Assembly: GCF_015773195.1 (NCBI RefSeq)
Contig: NZ_JADWYK010000003.1
Span: 186,001-250,000, forward strand
Direction of reading: 5' to 3'
DNA length: 64,000 nt
Source: Hymenobacter guriensis
GTDB lineage: Bacteria; Bacteroidota; Bacteroidia; Cytophagales; Hymenobacteraceae
Shown here piece by piece: positions 43,394-52,248 of this stretch. How positions within the stretch are numbered: the first letter of the stretch is position 1; each line of letters begins with the position of its first letter. The notes beneath the pieces are model-generated. The model saw nothing but the letters and a program-made list of their open reading frames with translations, was not told the origin of the DNA and searched no databases. The position numbers and the translations under genes are program-made.

Positions 43394-44041
43394 ATGAGTT
43401 CATTTCCCAAATTCCGACTGTTGCTGGCCGCGGCCGCTCTCACGCTCACCACGGCTACGGTCACGCTGGCCCAGACGGCTCCCCAGAAAATAGGCTATAC
43501 CAACGTAGACTACGTGCTGAGCCAGATGCCCGAAAGCAAGCAGATAGAGTCGCAGCTGAAGGACTACAGCACCCAGCTGGAAAACCAGCTCAAGGCTAAA
43601 TACCAGGAATACCAGACCAAAGGCGAGGCGTATCAAAAAGGGGCTGCTACTATGTCGGACGTAGTGCGGGCCGATAAAGAAAAGGAGCTGCAGAACCTGC
43701 AGCAGTCCATTCAGGAGTTTCAGCGTAATGCAGAATCTTCCGTTCAGCAAAAGCAGCAAACCTTGCTGAAGCCGGTATTGGACAAGCTGCAAAAGAACAT
43801 TGATGCCGTAGCCGAGGAAAATGGCTACGCCTACGTGCTGAACTCCGACGCTGGTTACGGCACTACGCCTATTCTGCTGCACGGCCCCAAGGATGGCGAC
43901 ATCTCGGAGCTGGTGCTGAAGAAAATGGGCATTACGCCTGGTGCTGCCGCCGCTGCTAAGCCTGCCACTACTGCACCGGCTACTACGCCTGCACCTGCCG
44001 CCGCTACCAGCACCAAAACCAAGACGAAAACCAAGAAGTAA
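43394..44041 (+). CDS. OmpH/Skp-family periplasmic chaperone (second copy)
   Basis: 215 aa from the ATG at 43394. Signal peptide (LLLAAAALTLTTATVTLAQ), KIGYTNVDYVLSQMPESKQI, a coiled coil to about residue 125 and YAYVLNSDAGYGTTPILLHG. The C-terminal ~35 residues are Ala/Thr/Pro/Lys-rich. Same family as the preceding gene but with a different tail. A terminator follows at 44071. Confidence 0.92.
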   Translation: MSSFPKFRLLLAAAALTLTTATVTLAQTAPQKIGYTNVDYVLSQMPESKQIESQLKDYSTQLENQLKAKYQEYQTKGEAYQKGAATMSDVVRADKEKELQNLQQSIQEFQRNAESSVQQKQQTLLKPVLDKLQKNIDAVAEENGYAYVLNSDAGYGTTPILLHGPKDGDISELVLKKMGITPGAAAAAKPATTAPATTPAPAAATSTKTKTKTKK

Positions 44042-44070
44042 GCTTACAGCCTCCGGGCTTTAGCTGACAG

Positions 44071-44105
44071 GAAAGCCGGAACCGTGTTCCGGCTTTCTTC
44101 TTTTT
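44071..44105 (+). terminator. Rho-independent terminator after the second OmpH gene
   Basis: A perfect 12-bp stem (44071-44082 with 44086-44097), 3-nt loop, then TTCTTTTT. It ends the uppS-bamA-ompH-ompH transcript. Confidence 0.85.
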
Positions 44106-44125
44106 ACCTATAGCCACTTTGCCTT

Positions 44126-45187
44126 ATGTTGCCGGACGACGACTTACTTCCTGATGACCTGTTGCTGCCCGATGATGAGCAGGACTCCGGCGACGAACTG
44201 TACGAGCATCACCGCATTCAGGCCGATAAGCGCCAGGAGCTTCTGCGGCTCGATAAATTTCTCATGAATCGCCTGCCCAACGCGTCCCGGACCAAAATCC
44301 AGAACGCTATTAGGGCCGAGGCCGTGCAGGTAAACGAGCGGCCCGTGAAGTCCAACTACCGCGTAAAGCCCGGCGACGTTATCACCATTACCCTACCCGA
44401 GCCGCCGCGCGAAGGCAAAGTAGTGCCCGAGCCCATGGAGCTGGATATCCGCTATGAGGACGACTCACTGCTGCTGGTAAACAAGCCGGCGGGCCTCGTA
44501 GTACATCCAGCCTATGGCAACTGGCAGGGTACGCTGGTGAATGGGCTGGCGTATCACTTTCAGCACCTGCCCACCGGCCGGAATGGCGAAATCCGACCCG
44601 GCCTTGTGCATCGCATCGACAAGGATACGTCGGGGCTGCTGGTTATTGGCAAAACCGAGTGGGCTATGACGCACCTTTCGCAGCAGTTTTTTCACCACAC
44701 CATTGAGCGGACGTATCTGGCTCTGGTGTGGGGCATCCCTAAGGAACCGCGGGGCACCATTACGGGCCATATAGGGCGCAGCCTGAAGGACCGCAAGGTG
44801 CAGGCGGTATACCCGGGCGGCGAGTACGGCAAGCCCGCCGTAACGCACTATAAAGTACTGAAGGAGTTCCGGCACGTAGCGCTGGTGCAGTGTAATCTGG
44901 AAACCGGCCGCACCCACCAGATCCGAGCCCACATGAAGCATATAGGCCACCCACTGTTTTCGGATGCCACCTACGGCGGCGACAAGGTGCTGTATGGGCA
45001 GCGTACAGGCGCCTACAAGAGCTTTGTGGAGGATGCCTTTGCCGTGATGCCCCGTCAGGCCCTGCACGCAAAGTCCCTGGGCTTCGTCCACCCTACAACC
45101 GGGGCGAATATGCAGTTCGAGGTAGAGCTGCCCTCCGACTTTGAAGCGGTGCTGCAGAAGTGGGAATCATACGCTGCACAGCCGTAA
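44126..45187 (+). CDS. RluA-family pseudouridine synthase
   Basis: 353 aa. An acidic N-terminal stretch (about residues 1-25) precedes an S4 RNA-binding domain (RLDKFLMNRLPNASRTKIQN) and the catalytic domain with VHRIDKDTSGLLVIGKT, in which D165 is the nucleophile, and RTHQIRAHMKHIGHPLFSD. Closest in layout to RluD, which modifies 23S rRNA helix 69. A bidirectional terminator lies after it. Confidence 0.92.
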   Translation: MLPDDDLLPDDLLLPDDEQDSGDELYEHHRIQADKRQELLRLDKFLMNRLPNASRTKIQNAIRAEAVQVNERPVKSNYRVKPGDVITITLPEPPREGKVVPEPMELDIRYEDDSLLLVNKPAGLVVHPAYGNWQGTLVNGLAYHFQHLPTGRNGEIRPGLVHRIDKDTSGLLVIGKTEWAMTHLSQQFFHHTIERTYLALVWGIPKEPRGTITGHIGRSLKDRKVQAVYPGGEYGKPAVTHYKVLKEFRHVALVQCNLETGRTHQIRAHMKHIGHPLFSDATYGGDKVLYGQRTGAYKSFVEDAFAVMPRQALHAKSLGFVHPTTGANMQFEVELPSDFEAVLQKWESYAAQP

Positions 45188-45219
45188 CATGCAATAGCAT
45201 TTGGTTTATCAAACCACAC

Positions 45220-45257
45220 AAAAAAGGCCGCTACTCGTGAGAGTAGCGGCCTTTTTT
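45220..45257. terminator. Bidirectional terminator
   Basis: A perfect 17-bp stem (45220-45236 with 45241-45257) with a 4-nt GTGA loop, six A on one side and six T on the other. It serves the converging RluA-family and TPR genes. Confidence 0.92.
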
Positions 45258-45274
45258 AGAAGGCATCAAGCAAA

Positions 45275-46876
45275 TTACTTGCGTTTCACCGGAGCTTTAG
45301 CCGGAGCTTTACGCGTAATTTCATTGATGGCGGTAGTTACTTGTCCATCGGCTGGGTCCAGGGCCTTGGCAGCCTGCCAGTAGGGCAGCGAAGCAGCCTT
45401 GTCGCCTTTCTGGTAGTAGTAGTAGCCCAGGTACTTGTTGGCTTCCACAATGCCGTCTTTATACTTGGTGGGATCAGTAGCCAGCTCCAGGTACTTCTCA
45501 TAGTAAGGCTTGGCCGAACCCTGCTTGGAGTCGGGGTCAAGGTTAGCATTGGCACGGGCCCGCATCAAGTAGCCAGGAATGTAGTCAGGCTTAGCCGTGG
45601 TGATAACGCCGTAGAGGCTGTCGGCCTGGGTGTACTGTTTGTTGAACTCGTAAGCGCGGGCCAGGTACACTTTGTTGGTCAGGGCATCCGGGTTCTTCTT
45701 GGCAATGATGCTATACATCTGGATTGCCTTCGGATAGTTCTTGGATGCCAGGTAAGCCTGCGCCAGGTCATTCTGAAGCTCTTCTGCTTTGGCAGGGTCG
45801 TTCTTGATGGCCTTTTCGATGGTGGCAATGCCTTCCTGCGTACGGCCAGCTTTGGCCAGCATCTTCCCGTAGTACACGTAGTCCTCGGTGATGAGCTTAT
45901 CGGCCGGTACCAGCTTCATGTAGGCATCCATAGCCGCCAGTGCCTCTTCGTTTTTGCCCGTTTCGTAGAGCGAGTACGCCTGCAGACGGTTCATCGTCAC
46001 GTTCTTCGAGTCACGCTGCAGAATGGTTTGTACTTCCGTCAGCGCTTCGGGGTACTTCTTCGTCAGGAACAGGAACGAAGCGTACTTAGCCTGCGTGCTG
46101 GGCGTGTTTTCCGCCATGTCGCGGTACTTCTGGAAGGTGCTCAGGGCATCGTCGTACTTCCCTACGAAGTAGTACATTTCGCCCAGCTCACGGTAAGCGG
46201 GAGCAAAGTTGGGGTCCAGAATAGTGGCTTTCTGGAAGGCGTCACGAGCGCCGTTGTAGTTGCGCGAACGGACGTTCAGTTGGCCTTTGCGGTAGTAAGC
46301 CGTTACGTTGTTCGGGTCGGCCAGAATGGCGCGCTCGTAGTTGTTCATGGCTTCACCGCCGCCATTCTCCTGCTTCAGATAGATGTCGCCCAGCAAGTTC
46401 ATGATGCGCGGGTCATCCTTCTTGTTCAGCTTGTTGGCCAGGGTCAGGTATTCTACCGCCTTGCCATTGTCTTTGGTTGGCGACTCGGCATAGGCCTGAC
46501 CAATCTGCGTGAGTACTTCCTTGTCTTTCGACTTAGTAGCTTTTACGGCCTGCTCGAACTGAATCTGGGCTTCGGCGTTCTTGCCTTGGGCCAGGTAAGC
46601 CCGACCGGAGGCAATCTGCGCCTGCGCTCCTTTGGAGGCAGTAGCCGACTGCGTGAAAAAATAGGCGGCCGAATCCGGCTTTTCCATCATCTGGTACAGG
46701 CGACCCAGCTCGAACGCCGACTCCGGCGTCTGGCCTTGGCCCAACTGGCGCCGGGCGTCGCTGTATCGCTCCAGCTCAATGGCTTTTTGAGCGCCAGCTA
46801 CATTCTGCGCCACGGCAGCCGTGGTGCTGACGGACAAAGCAACGAGGAGGGAGAGCTTCCAGGGCTTGAACTTCAT
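45275..46876 (-). CDS. Exported tetratricopeptide-repeat protein
   Basis: 533 aa. Signal peptide (SLLVALSVSTTAAVAQ), then TPR units throughout to about residue 500, e.g. AIELERYSDARRQLGQG, AFELGRLYQMMEKPDSAAYF, AYRELGEMYYFVGKYDDAL and EANKYLGYYYYQKGDKAAS. The end is basic (APAKAPVKRK). TPR proteins of this type sit beside TonB/ExbBD genes in many Bacteroidota and may scaffold periplasmic complexes (inference). A -7 element lies 46 nt upstream inside the end of the preceding gene. Confidence 0.9.
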   Translation of the reverse strand: MKFKPWKLSLLVALSVSTTAAVAQNVAGAQKAIELERYSDARRQLGQGQTPESAFELGRLYQMMEKPDSAAYFFTQSATASKGAQAQIASGRAYLAQGKNAEAQIQFEQAVKATKSKDKEVLTQIGQAYAESPTKDNGKAVEYLTLANKLNKKDDPRIMNLLGDIYLKQENGGGEAMNNYERAILADPNNVTAYYRKGQLNVRSRNYNGARDAFQKATILDPNFAPAYRELGEMYYFVGKYDDALSTFQKYRDMAENTPSTQAKYASFLFLTKKYPEALTEVQTILQRDSKNVTMNRLQAYSLYETGKNEEALAAMDAYMKLVPADKLITEDYVYYGKMLAKAGRTQEGIATIEKAIKNDPAKAEELQNDLAQAYLASKNYPKAIQMYSIIAKKNPDALTNKVYLARAYEFNKQYTQADSLYGVITTAKPDYIPGYLMRARANANLDPDSKQGSAKPYYEKYLELATDPTKYKDGIVEANKYLGYYYYQKGDKAASLPYWQAAKALDPADGQVTTAINEITRKAPAKAPVKRK

Positions 46877-46922
46877 GTGCGAAAAATTAAATGAAAGCGT
46901 AAGAAAAAAAGTGAATAGGGAG

Positions 46923-46930
46923 CAAAGCTA
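46923..46930 (-). promoter_or_regulatory. -7 element of the TPR gene
   Basis: Minus-strand TAGCTTTG, an exact TAnnTTTG match, 46 nt before the ATG; it overlaps the stop codon region of the PstS-like gene. Confidence 0.55.
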
Positions 46931-47893
46931 GTTGGGTTTCGTCGTCACGATGCGAGTCTGACCGACGGCTGGCATCAAACCGGATTTGAGGATGATGAGC
47001 TGTCCCTTGGTTCCGGCTACGAAGGATGCAAAACCGGTGCCAAGTCCTGCCCGCGCCTCCCGGCTGATGACGTACACATTGCGCCGGAGCGGGTAGGTCT
47101 TCAGCGCCAGATAGGCCTGATAGGGCTGCACATAATCTTCCGTGCTCTTGGGGGCTTCGGCCGTACTGATGCCAGCTACCCGTACGCGGCGCAAAAAGCT
47201 CTGTACGGAGGCATCGTCCCGGTCGCTGATCCAGTTGACGCCAATGACCCCAATGGCATTGGTGTGGGTAGCAACGTAATCCAGCAACGCGGGGTTCGAT
47301 TTTGAGGCAAATGCCTTCTTTGTCAGCTCGGCGCCGCGCGTCACGGAGTCGCGCACGTAGCGGCTGGTGCTGGAGTTATTCGAGTCGAACACCACGGTAA
47401 TATCCCCCAGCTTGCTGCTACGGCTTATCTGCTGCCATTGGGTAGCCTTGCCCGTGAAAATATCACGCAGTTGGCTTATAGTCAGCAGCGAATCGGCATT
47501 TGCCGGATTCACGATAATAGCCAGGGCATCGATGGCAACGTGCGTGGTGCGGGGAAAGAGCTTGAGCCGCTCAAAATGCGTTTTCTCCTCGGTAGTCAAC
47601 TCCCGGGATATAATGGCTACGCGCACTTTGTTGTTGAGCAGCGCTTGCATGGCGTCGGACTCGGGCACGTATTGCGGCTGAATCTTGGCGTACTGATACA
47701 GCTGCTGAAACGTATCGACGTGTGACTTCACAATGGGCTCGAAGGTAGCGTCTACCGCTACCTTCAGCACGCCGCTGGTGGGCGTGTCGTCGATATTTTC
47801 GGCCGTAGGTGGTCCACCGCTGTTGCAGCTGGTAACCACCACACTCGCCAGCAGAAAGGCACCCAGCTGTAGGGAAAAAAGCTTATTCTTCAT
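46928..47893 (-). CDS. PstS-like substrate-binding lipoprotein
   Basis: 321 aa. Lipobox VVVTSC with acylated C23, then a PBP-like fold: SGVLKVAVDATFEPIVKSHV, IISRELTTEEKTHFERLKL, LAIIVNPANADSLLTISQLR and VVFDSNNSSTSRYVRDSV. These match PstS-type phosphate-binding proteins, though the strict phosphate signature residues cannot be verified here. No pstCAB genes are adjacent; instead the gene lies with TonB/ExbBD genes, so it may act outside phosphate ABC transport. It overlaps the small membrane gene by 11 nt. Confidence 0.82.
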   Translation of the reverse strand: MKNKLFSLQLGAFLLASVVVTSCNSGGPPTAENIDDTPTSGVLKVAVDATFEPIVKSHVDTFQQLYQYAKIQPQYVPESDAMQALLNNKVRVAIISRELTTEEKTHFERLKLFPRTTHVAIDALAIIVNPANADSLLTISQLRDIFTGKATQWQQISRSSKLGDITVVFDSNNSSTSRYVRDSVTRGAELTKKAFASKSNPALLDYVATHTNAIGVIGVNWISDRDDASVQSFLRRVRVAGISTAEAPKSTEDYVQPYQAYLALKTYPLRRNVYVISREARAGLGTGFASFVAGTKGQLIILKSGLMPAVGQTRIVTTKPN

Positions 47894-48131
47894 CGTCTTT
47901 GCCAGTTATGCTGCGGTAGTTGCGAACAAATCTAATAATTCCGTAGAGGACAAACACGGCTCCCAGCAGACGGCGGGGCGTGGTGGGCAATGAGAAAATG
48001 GAAACTGGTACGAGCAGCAGGTAAAGGCCCAAGGCGGTATACACAATGGCCATGACGAGCACGAAATAGCGTGTCAGACGCTGCGGGCTTTTTTGGCCCA
48101 GTCGTTCGCGGGCGGGGCGGCGGTCGAGCAT
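47883..48131 (-). CDS. Small two-helix membrane protein
   Basis: 82 aa from the ATG at 48131. A basic N-terminus (LDRRPARERLGQKSPQRLTR), helix YFVLVMAIVYTALGLYLLL, a short loop and helix LLGAVFVLYGIIRFVR, and an acidic end. I do not recognise the family. Its last 11 nt overlap the start of the PstS-like gene, suggesting translational coupling. Confidence 0.65.
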   Translation of the reverse strand: MLDRRPARERLGQKSPQRLTRYFVLVMAIVYTALGLYLLLVPVSIFSLPTTPRRLLGAVFVLYGIIRFVRNYRSITGKDDEE

Positions 48132-48234
48132 GCAGGAGAAAATGAAGGTCAGAAAAAGCTTAAACGCATAAAGGTAGCCAGATTGTTGGGGCAGGTTGGC
48201 CAGCGCAGTTAGTCTGGCTCCAAAGGCGCACAAA

Positions 48235-48273
48235 CGCCCTTCGCCACCTAGTTGTCTAGGCCAGCGAAGGGCG
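48235..48273 (-). terminator. Hairpin downstream of the second tonB gene
   Basis: A 10-bp perfect stem (48235-48244 with 48264-48273) enclosing a second stem CCTAG/CTAGG. It lies 23 nt beyond the stop of the gene at 48296. The following T content is low, so termination may be partial. Confidence 0.6.
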
Positions 48274-48295
48274 CCCGGAAATCTACGGCGGAGGC

Positions 48296-49120
48296 TTATT
48301 GAAACTGAAAGGTAATAGGCAGCGTGAACCGAACGGGTACGGCACGGCCGCCCTGCTGGCCCGGCACCCAATGCGGCATGCTCTTAATCACCCGTTGGGC
48401 TTCTTCTTCGGTGCCGTAGCCTAAGCCTTTGAGTACCTCCACGTCCATTACCTCGCCGTTGGTGCCTACCGTAAAGGAAACGTACACCCGCCCTGAAATC
48501 TGGTTCCGCAGCGCTGGACCCGGATAGTGCAGATTCTTGCGGAAGTATTCCCCGAGGGCTTTGTCTCCCCCGGCAAACGCAGGCATAATCTCCGCCGTCA
48601 GGAATGGCTTAGGCGGTGCTACGGCTACTGCCGGACCGGCAGTACTGCTGTCTGAGGAACCTTTGCCAGTACCAGTGCCCGGAATAGCCACCGGCCCAAC
48701 CTGAGCACCAGAGGGGAACTCTGCGTAATCACTAACAGCAGGAGTTACGGGCTTTATATCAGGTTTTGTTACCTGCTCATCTGGTTTAACAGTCGGTACT
48801 ATTTCATCTGGAGGGCGCACTACTGGCGGCGCTACCGGAGCCCGGCCCAGCTCTTTCGGTTTAGGCTCTATTATCTCAGTAAACCGAACCCCTTCATCAT
48901 CATTTATCACTGGCGGAGAAACCAATACTGGCTCAGGCCAGAAATAGCGAACCAATACGGGCGTTGCCACCAGCAGCAGAAACAGTGCGGTGGCAATACC
49001 CACGGCGGCTTGCAAATGGCGGTGGTATAGCTGCCGGAGGACGAAAGCCCCATAGGCCTTGTTGCGCCCTTCGAACACGATGTCGTCGAGGGAGGCGGTA
49101 AGCAGGTTGAGCGTGGTCAT
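48296..49120 (-). CDS. tonB: Energy transducer TonB (second gene)
   Basis: 274 aa. N-terminal cytoplasmic ASLDDIVFEGRNKAYGAFVL, one membrane helix (AAVGIATALFLLLVATPVLV), a Pro/Lys/Val-rich periplasmic linker (PPVVRPPDEIVPTVKPDEQV) and a C-terminal TonB domain (ALRNQISGRVYVSFTVGTNG and PVRFTLPITFQFQ). TonB carries the proton-motive energy from ExbBD to outer-membrane receptors. The linker region (about 48700-48930) is visibly AT-richer than the rest. A terminator separates it from the first tonB gene. Confidence 0.9.
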   Translation of the reverse strand: MTTLNLLTASLDDIVFEGRNKAYGAFVLRQLYHRHLQAAVGIATALFLLLVATPVLVRYFWPEPVLVSPPVINDDEGVRFTEIIEPKPKELGRAPVAPPVVRPPDEIVPTVKPDEQVTKPDIKPVTPAVSDYAEFPSGAQVGPVAIPGTGTGKGSSDSSTAGPAVAVAPPKPFLTAEIMPAFAGGDKALGEYFRKNLHYPGPALRNQISGRVYVSFTVGTNGEVMDVEVLKGLGYGTEEEAQRVIKSMPHWVPGQQGGRAVPVRFTLPITFQFQ

Positions 49121-49282
49121 AGGTGGTATAGGTTAAAGGTGAACGATGGTACACAGCGCGTAGTATCCAAGCCAACCTTCTCACTCACAGAACCCTGCTT
49201 GGCTTTCATCTGCTTAACGCCCCGGCTGAAACGGCTAGTATATACCCCGCTGTATTTTTTAGAGAATATTTTTGGGCACGAA

Positions 49283-49318
49283 AAAACCCGAACCAGGCCG
49301 GAGCCTGATTCGGGTTTT
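49283..49318 (-). terminator. Terminator after the first tonB gene
   Basis: A 16-bp stem with one mismatch (49283-49298 with 49303-49318) and a 4-nt loop; on the minus strand it is followed by TTTT. It lies 19 nt beyond the stop at 49338. Confidence 0.8.
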
Positions 49319-49337
49319 AGGGGCCGAAGCCAAACGC

Positions 49338-50165
49338 TTACTTGATGGCGAAAGTCACCGGAACGGTAAACGACACGCTTACGGCGCGGCCGTTCTGTTT
49401 GCCCGGAGCGAAGCGCGGTAGCGTTTTAATTACGCGAACAGCTTCTTCGTCGGTGCCACCGCCCAGGGGCTTCGTAACCTTTACGTCGGTTACGCTACCA
49501 TCAGGGCCTACGGTGAAGTTCACGAATACCTTGCCTTCGATCTGGTTGCGTAGGGCGAGGGCGGGGTAGCGGATGTTTTTACCGATGTATTGCAGCAGGG
49601 CTTCCTGACCACCGGGGAATACCGGCATCTGCTCTACATAGGTATATACCTTCTGCTCCACCACTTCCTCCACTACCTTGTCGCCGGTGCCTTCGAGGCC
49701 CGTCAGGTCGTTGGGGTTGTCCGTGTTGCCTTTCACCGTTACGGCGGCCACTACCTTTTCTTCCAGTTCCTTCTGATCCGGAATTTCTTCCACCTTGCGC
49801 ACTTCCTCGTCCTTTTTCACGACGGGCGGAGTGAACTTGATGGTCGAGAGTTTGGGCGGTGGTGGGGGCGGCGCCTCGGGGGGAGGCGGTGGTGGTGGGG
49901 GCTTGGTTTCGTCCAGTGGAGGAGCATCCATCAGAACGTTTTCCTTGAGCATCTTGTCGTCCTCTACCACGTCGTTGCTGCCAAACATGCGCGCCAGAAG
50001 CGGGAACGTTACGAGCAAGGCGAAAAGAGCAACGGCAATGAGCAGTGCCCGCGTCACGTGCTTGTTGTACAAGCGCCGCAACACATATGCCCCATAGGCC
50101 TTGTTCCGGCCCTCGAACACGATGTCGTTGAGGCTAGCGTGCGCTAGTTGCGCGTTATCCATCAT
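49338..50165 (-). CDS. tonB: Energy transducer TonB (first gene)
   Basis: 275 aa. Same N-terminus as the second gene (ASLNDIVFEGRNKAYGAYVL), one membrane helix (LLIAVALFALLVTFPLLARM), and then a poly-Pro linker (KPPPPPPPPEAPPPPPPKL) typical of TonB, an acidic/Val-rich stretch and the TonB domain (ALRNQIEGKVFVNFTVGPDG to VSVSFTVPVTFAIK). The start is at either of two adjacent ATGs and overlaps the exbD gene by 4 nt, so it belongs to the exbB-exbD-exbD-tonB operon. Confidence 0.92.
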   Translation of the reverse strand: MMDNAQLAHASLNDIVFEGRNKAYGAYVLRRLYNKHVTRALLIAVALFALLVTFPLLARMFGSNDVVEDDKMLKENVLMDAPPLDETKPPPPPPPPEAPPPPPPKLSTIKFTPPVVKKDEEVRKVEEIPDQKELEEKVVAAVTVKGNTDNPNDLTGLEGTGDKVVEEVVEQKVYTYVEQMPVFPGGQEALLQYIGKNIRYPALALRNQIEGKVFVNFTVGPDGSVTDVKVTKPLGGGTDEEAVRVIKTLPRFAPGKQNGRAVSVSFTVPVTFAIK

Positions 50166-50683
50166 AAGCCGGAGGTTGCAATAAGTTCAGTGTCGACTTT
50201 CGAAATGGGCACCAGCGCGTACTTTTTCTGGTCGGTGATGTTCATTTCATCCAGGATGTCCACCATATTCTTGTAGTTGGACTTGTCATCCGGCTTGATC
50301 AGAACCACCGTCTTGGGGTTCCGGCGCTGCCGCTGGAGTAGCACTTTCCGAATGCCGTTCGCATCGTAGCTCGAAAGCTTCAGCTCGGGCTTGGTCGTAG
50401 CATCGGCCAGACCTTCGTAGTAGTACACCTTGTTGTTCTCACCCATCAGGATAGTAAAGGCATCCGAGGCTTTCAGCTCCGACTGTTCTTCCTTGTTCTT
50501 CTCCTTCACGGGCATCGTCACCTGCATCACGTTCGGCTTGTTGAACGTGGTGGTGAGCATAAAGAAGGTCAGAAGCAAAAAGGCCAAGTCCACCATCGGT
50601 GTCATGTCGATTTTGGTCGACATTTTTTTGGCCCGCTTCTTTCCTCCTTTACCGGAGTCGGCTTGTTGTTGTATTTCTGCCAT
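50162..50683 (-). CDS. exbD: Biopolymer transport protein ExbD (second)
   Basis: 173 aa. KIDMTPMVDLAFLLLTFFML is the single membrane helix with the conserved proton-carrying Asp in MVDL; then a periplasmic domain with NGIRKVLLQRQRRNPKTVVL and a Lys-rich DKSNYKNMVDILDEM. Works with ExbB to power TonB. A Lys-rich N-terminus (KGGKKRAKKM) precedes the helix. Overlaps tonB by 4 nt. Confidence 0.93.
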   Translation of the reverse strand: MAEIQQQADSGKGGKKRAKKMSTKIDMTPMVDLAFLLLTFFMLTTTFNKPNVMQVTMPVKEKNKEEQSELKASDAFTILMGENNKVYYYEGLADATTKPELKLSSYDANGIRKVLLQRQRRNPKTVVLIKPDDKSNYKNMVDILDEMNITDQKKYALVPISKVDTELIATSGL

Positions 50684-50691
50684 GGCTGCGC

Positions 50692-51315
50692 TTAGCGGCT
50701 CACTACCGGCTTGTTCTCCAAGTCGGTAATGAGGTTGAAACGGTTGATGTTCTTGTTCTGCAACAGCTGGATAACTTTTCTTACCGTGGCTACATCAGCG
50801 TCATTATCGCCTTTGATGGCAATAAAGGTGGGTTTCTTCACCGCGTCCATATTGGCCTGGCGGGCGGTCATTACCCAGTCGATGAGCTGCACCGTATCAG
50901 CTTCGGAAAGCAGACCAGGCTGCTTTACCTCTTTGCGCTGCTCCGTGCTCATATCGAGCAAAGAGCCGAGCTGCTGAACCGGCACGCCAAAGCTGTTGAG
51001 ACCACCAAAGGCGCGCTTCTGCTTTTCGGTGAACGAAACGCCGTACTTGGCGCCCATCCGGTCGAGGAGCAGAGCCCGGGCTTTGTCGCTTTCCAGCCCG
51101 AAGAACACGCGCTTATCCTTGTCGATAAGCAAGCGGATAACGTTGCTTTCCGGCAGCTTGATTTCCGAGGTAGAGGAGGGTGTATCCACTATCACCACTT
51201 CCTCGGGGGCAAACTTGGTGGTGAGCATAAAGAACGTCACCAGCAGGAAGGCCAGGTCCACCATCGGGGTCATATCCAGCGAAGGGGACGTTCTATGGGG
51301 CTTAACTTTAGGCAT
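50692..51315 (-). CDS. exbD: Biopolymer transport protein ExbD (first)
   Basis: 207 aa. SLDMTPMVDLAFLLVTFFML carries the conserved Asp in the membrane helix. The periplasmic part (KLPESNVIRLLIDKDKRVFF, KPTFIAIKGDNDADVATVRK) is longer than the second ExbD by about 35 residues. The gene ends 8 nt before the second exbD. Two ExbD paralogues in one operon suggest a heteromeric ExbD dimer. Confidence 0.93.
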   Translation of the reverse strand: MPKVKPHRTSPSLDMTPMVDLAFLLVTFFMLTTKFAPEEVVIVDTPSSTSEIKLPESNVIRLLIDKDKRVFFGLESDKARALLLDRMGAKYGVSFTEKQKRAFGGLNSFGVPVQQLGSLLDMSTEQRKEVKQPGLLSEADTVQLIDWVMTARQANMDAVKKPTFIAIKGDNDADVATVRKVIQLLQNKNINRFNLITDLENKPVVSR

Positions 51316-51375
51316 TTCTTGCGTGGTTTTATTCAGACAACGATACGTACACTGGCTTTATTGCGTAACCGCAAC

Positions 51376-52248
51376 TTAAGCTGTGTAAGTTTCTTTTTCG
51401 CCGTGCTGAGCCGCGAAGGTCTGAATAATGCTGAAGCCGGCTTCGTCGATGCTGTAGGTCAGCTCGTCAATCTTGCTGGTGAAGAAGTTGTAGGCAATGA
51501 TGGCAATGGCCGAGCCGGCAATACCGATAGCCGTGTTGATCAGTGCTTCCGAAATACCTTCAGCCAGGGCTACGGCGTCGGGGTTACCAGCCTGGGCCAG
51601 AGCCGAGAAGGCCTTGATCATACCGAATACCGTACCCAGCAGACCTACCAGCGTCGATACCGAAGCAATGGTGGAGAGGATAACAAGGTTCTTTTCCAGC
51701 ATAGGCAGCTCCAGCGTCGTCGATTCCTCGATTTCCTTCTGGATAGCCAGGATTTTCTGGTCTTTGTCGAGGCCACGCTCGCGCGACATTTCCTGGTACT
51801 TCAGCAGGCCCGACTTAACTACGGCGGCTACCGAGCCTTTCTGCTGGTCGCAGACGGCAATAGCACCCGAGATGTCGTTGGCGTTCAGCTTCTGGCGGAT
51901 CGAGCGCACGAAGCTTTCGATGCTCTTGGAGCCTTTGGCTTTGCTGATGGTGAGGAAACGCTCAATCGAGAACGTAATAACCAGCAGGAAAAGCGTCATC
52001 AGGATAGGTACGATAACCCCCCCTTTGTAGATGGTGCCCAGGTAGTTGCCTGGCAGAGCAGCATTTGCGTTGTCACCACCCTGGAAGTTAGCGCCATTGC
52101 CCAACACGAAGATGAAGATCAGGATGCTAACAATAAAAGCCAGCGGAATCACGATGGCGGCAAACGCGGAACCGCCTTTTGCTTCACCCTTAGGTGCAGC
52201 AGGAGCGGCAGGCCGCACGTTCTTGTTCATGGCATTCTTTTGTTCCAT
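51376..52248 (-). CDS. exbB: MotA/TolQ/ExbB proton channel protein
   Basis: 290 aa. A low-complexity Ala/Pro-rich start, three membrane regions: FAAIVIPLAFIVSILIFIFVLG, IVPILMTLFLLVITFSIERF, and the channel pair LVILSTIASVSTLVGLLGTV and ALINTAIGIAGSAIAIIAYNFF. These last helices carry the Thr/Ser/Gly residues of the TolQ/ExbB family. It forms the proton channel of the TonB system. It has a promoter 173 nt upstream (52421-52451), so the leader is long. Confidence 0.94.
   Translation of the reverse strand: MEQKNAMNKNVRPAAPAAPKGEAKGGSAFAAIVIPLAFIVSILIFIFVLGNGANFQGGDNANAALPGNYLGTIYKGGVIVPILMTLFLLVITFSIERFLTISKAKGSKSIESFVRSIRQKLNANDISGAIAVCDQQKGSVAAVVKSGLLKYQEMSRERGLDKDQKILAIQKEIEESTTLELPMLEKNLVILSTIASVSTLVGLLGTVFGMIKAFSALAQAGNPDAVALAEGISEALINTAIGIAGSAIAIIAYNFFTSKIDELTYSIDEAGFSIIQTFAAQHGEKETYTA

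Noticed and set aside
45341..46894. Long open frame antisense to the TPR gene (517 codons)
   Set aside because: Shadow of the TPR gene, without a promoter or domain, and the TPR product is clear.
46928..47893. Standard phosphate ABC operon (pst)
   Set aside because: No permease or ATPase gene is adjacent; only the binding protein resemblance remains.
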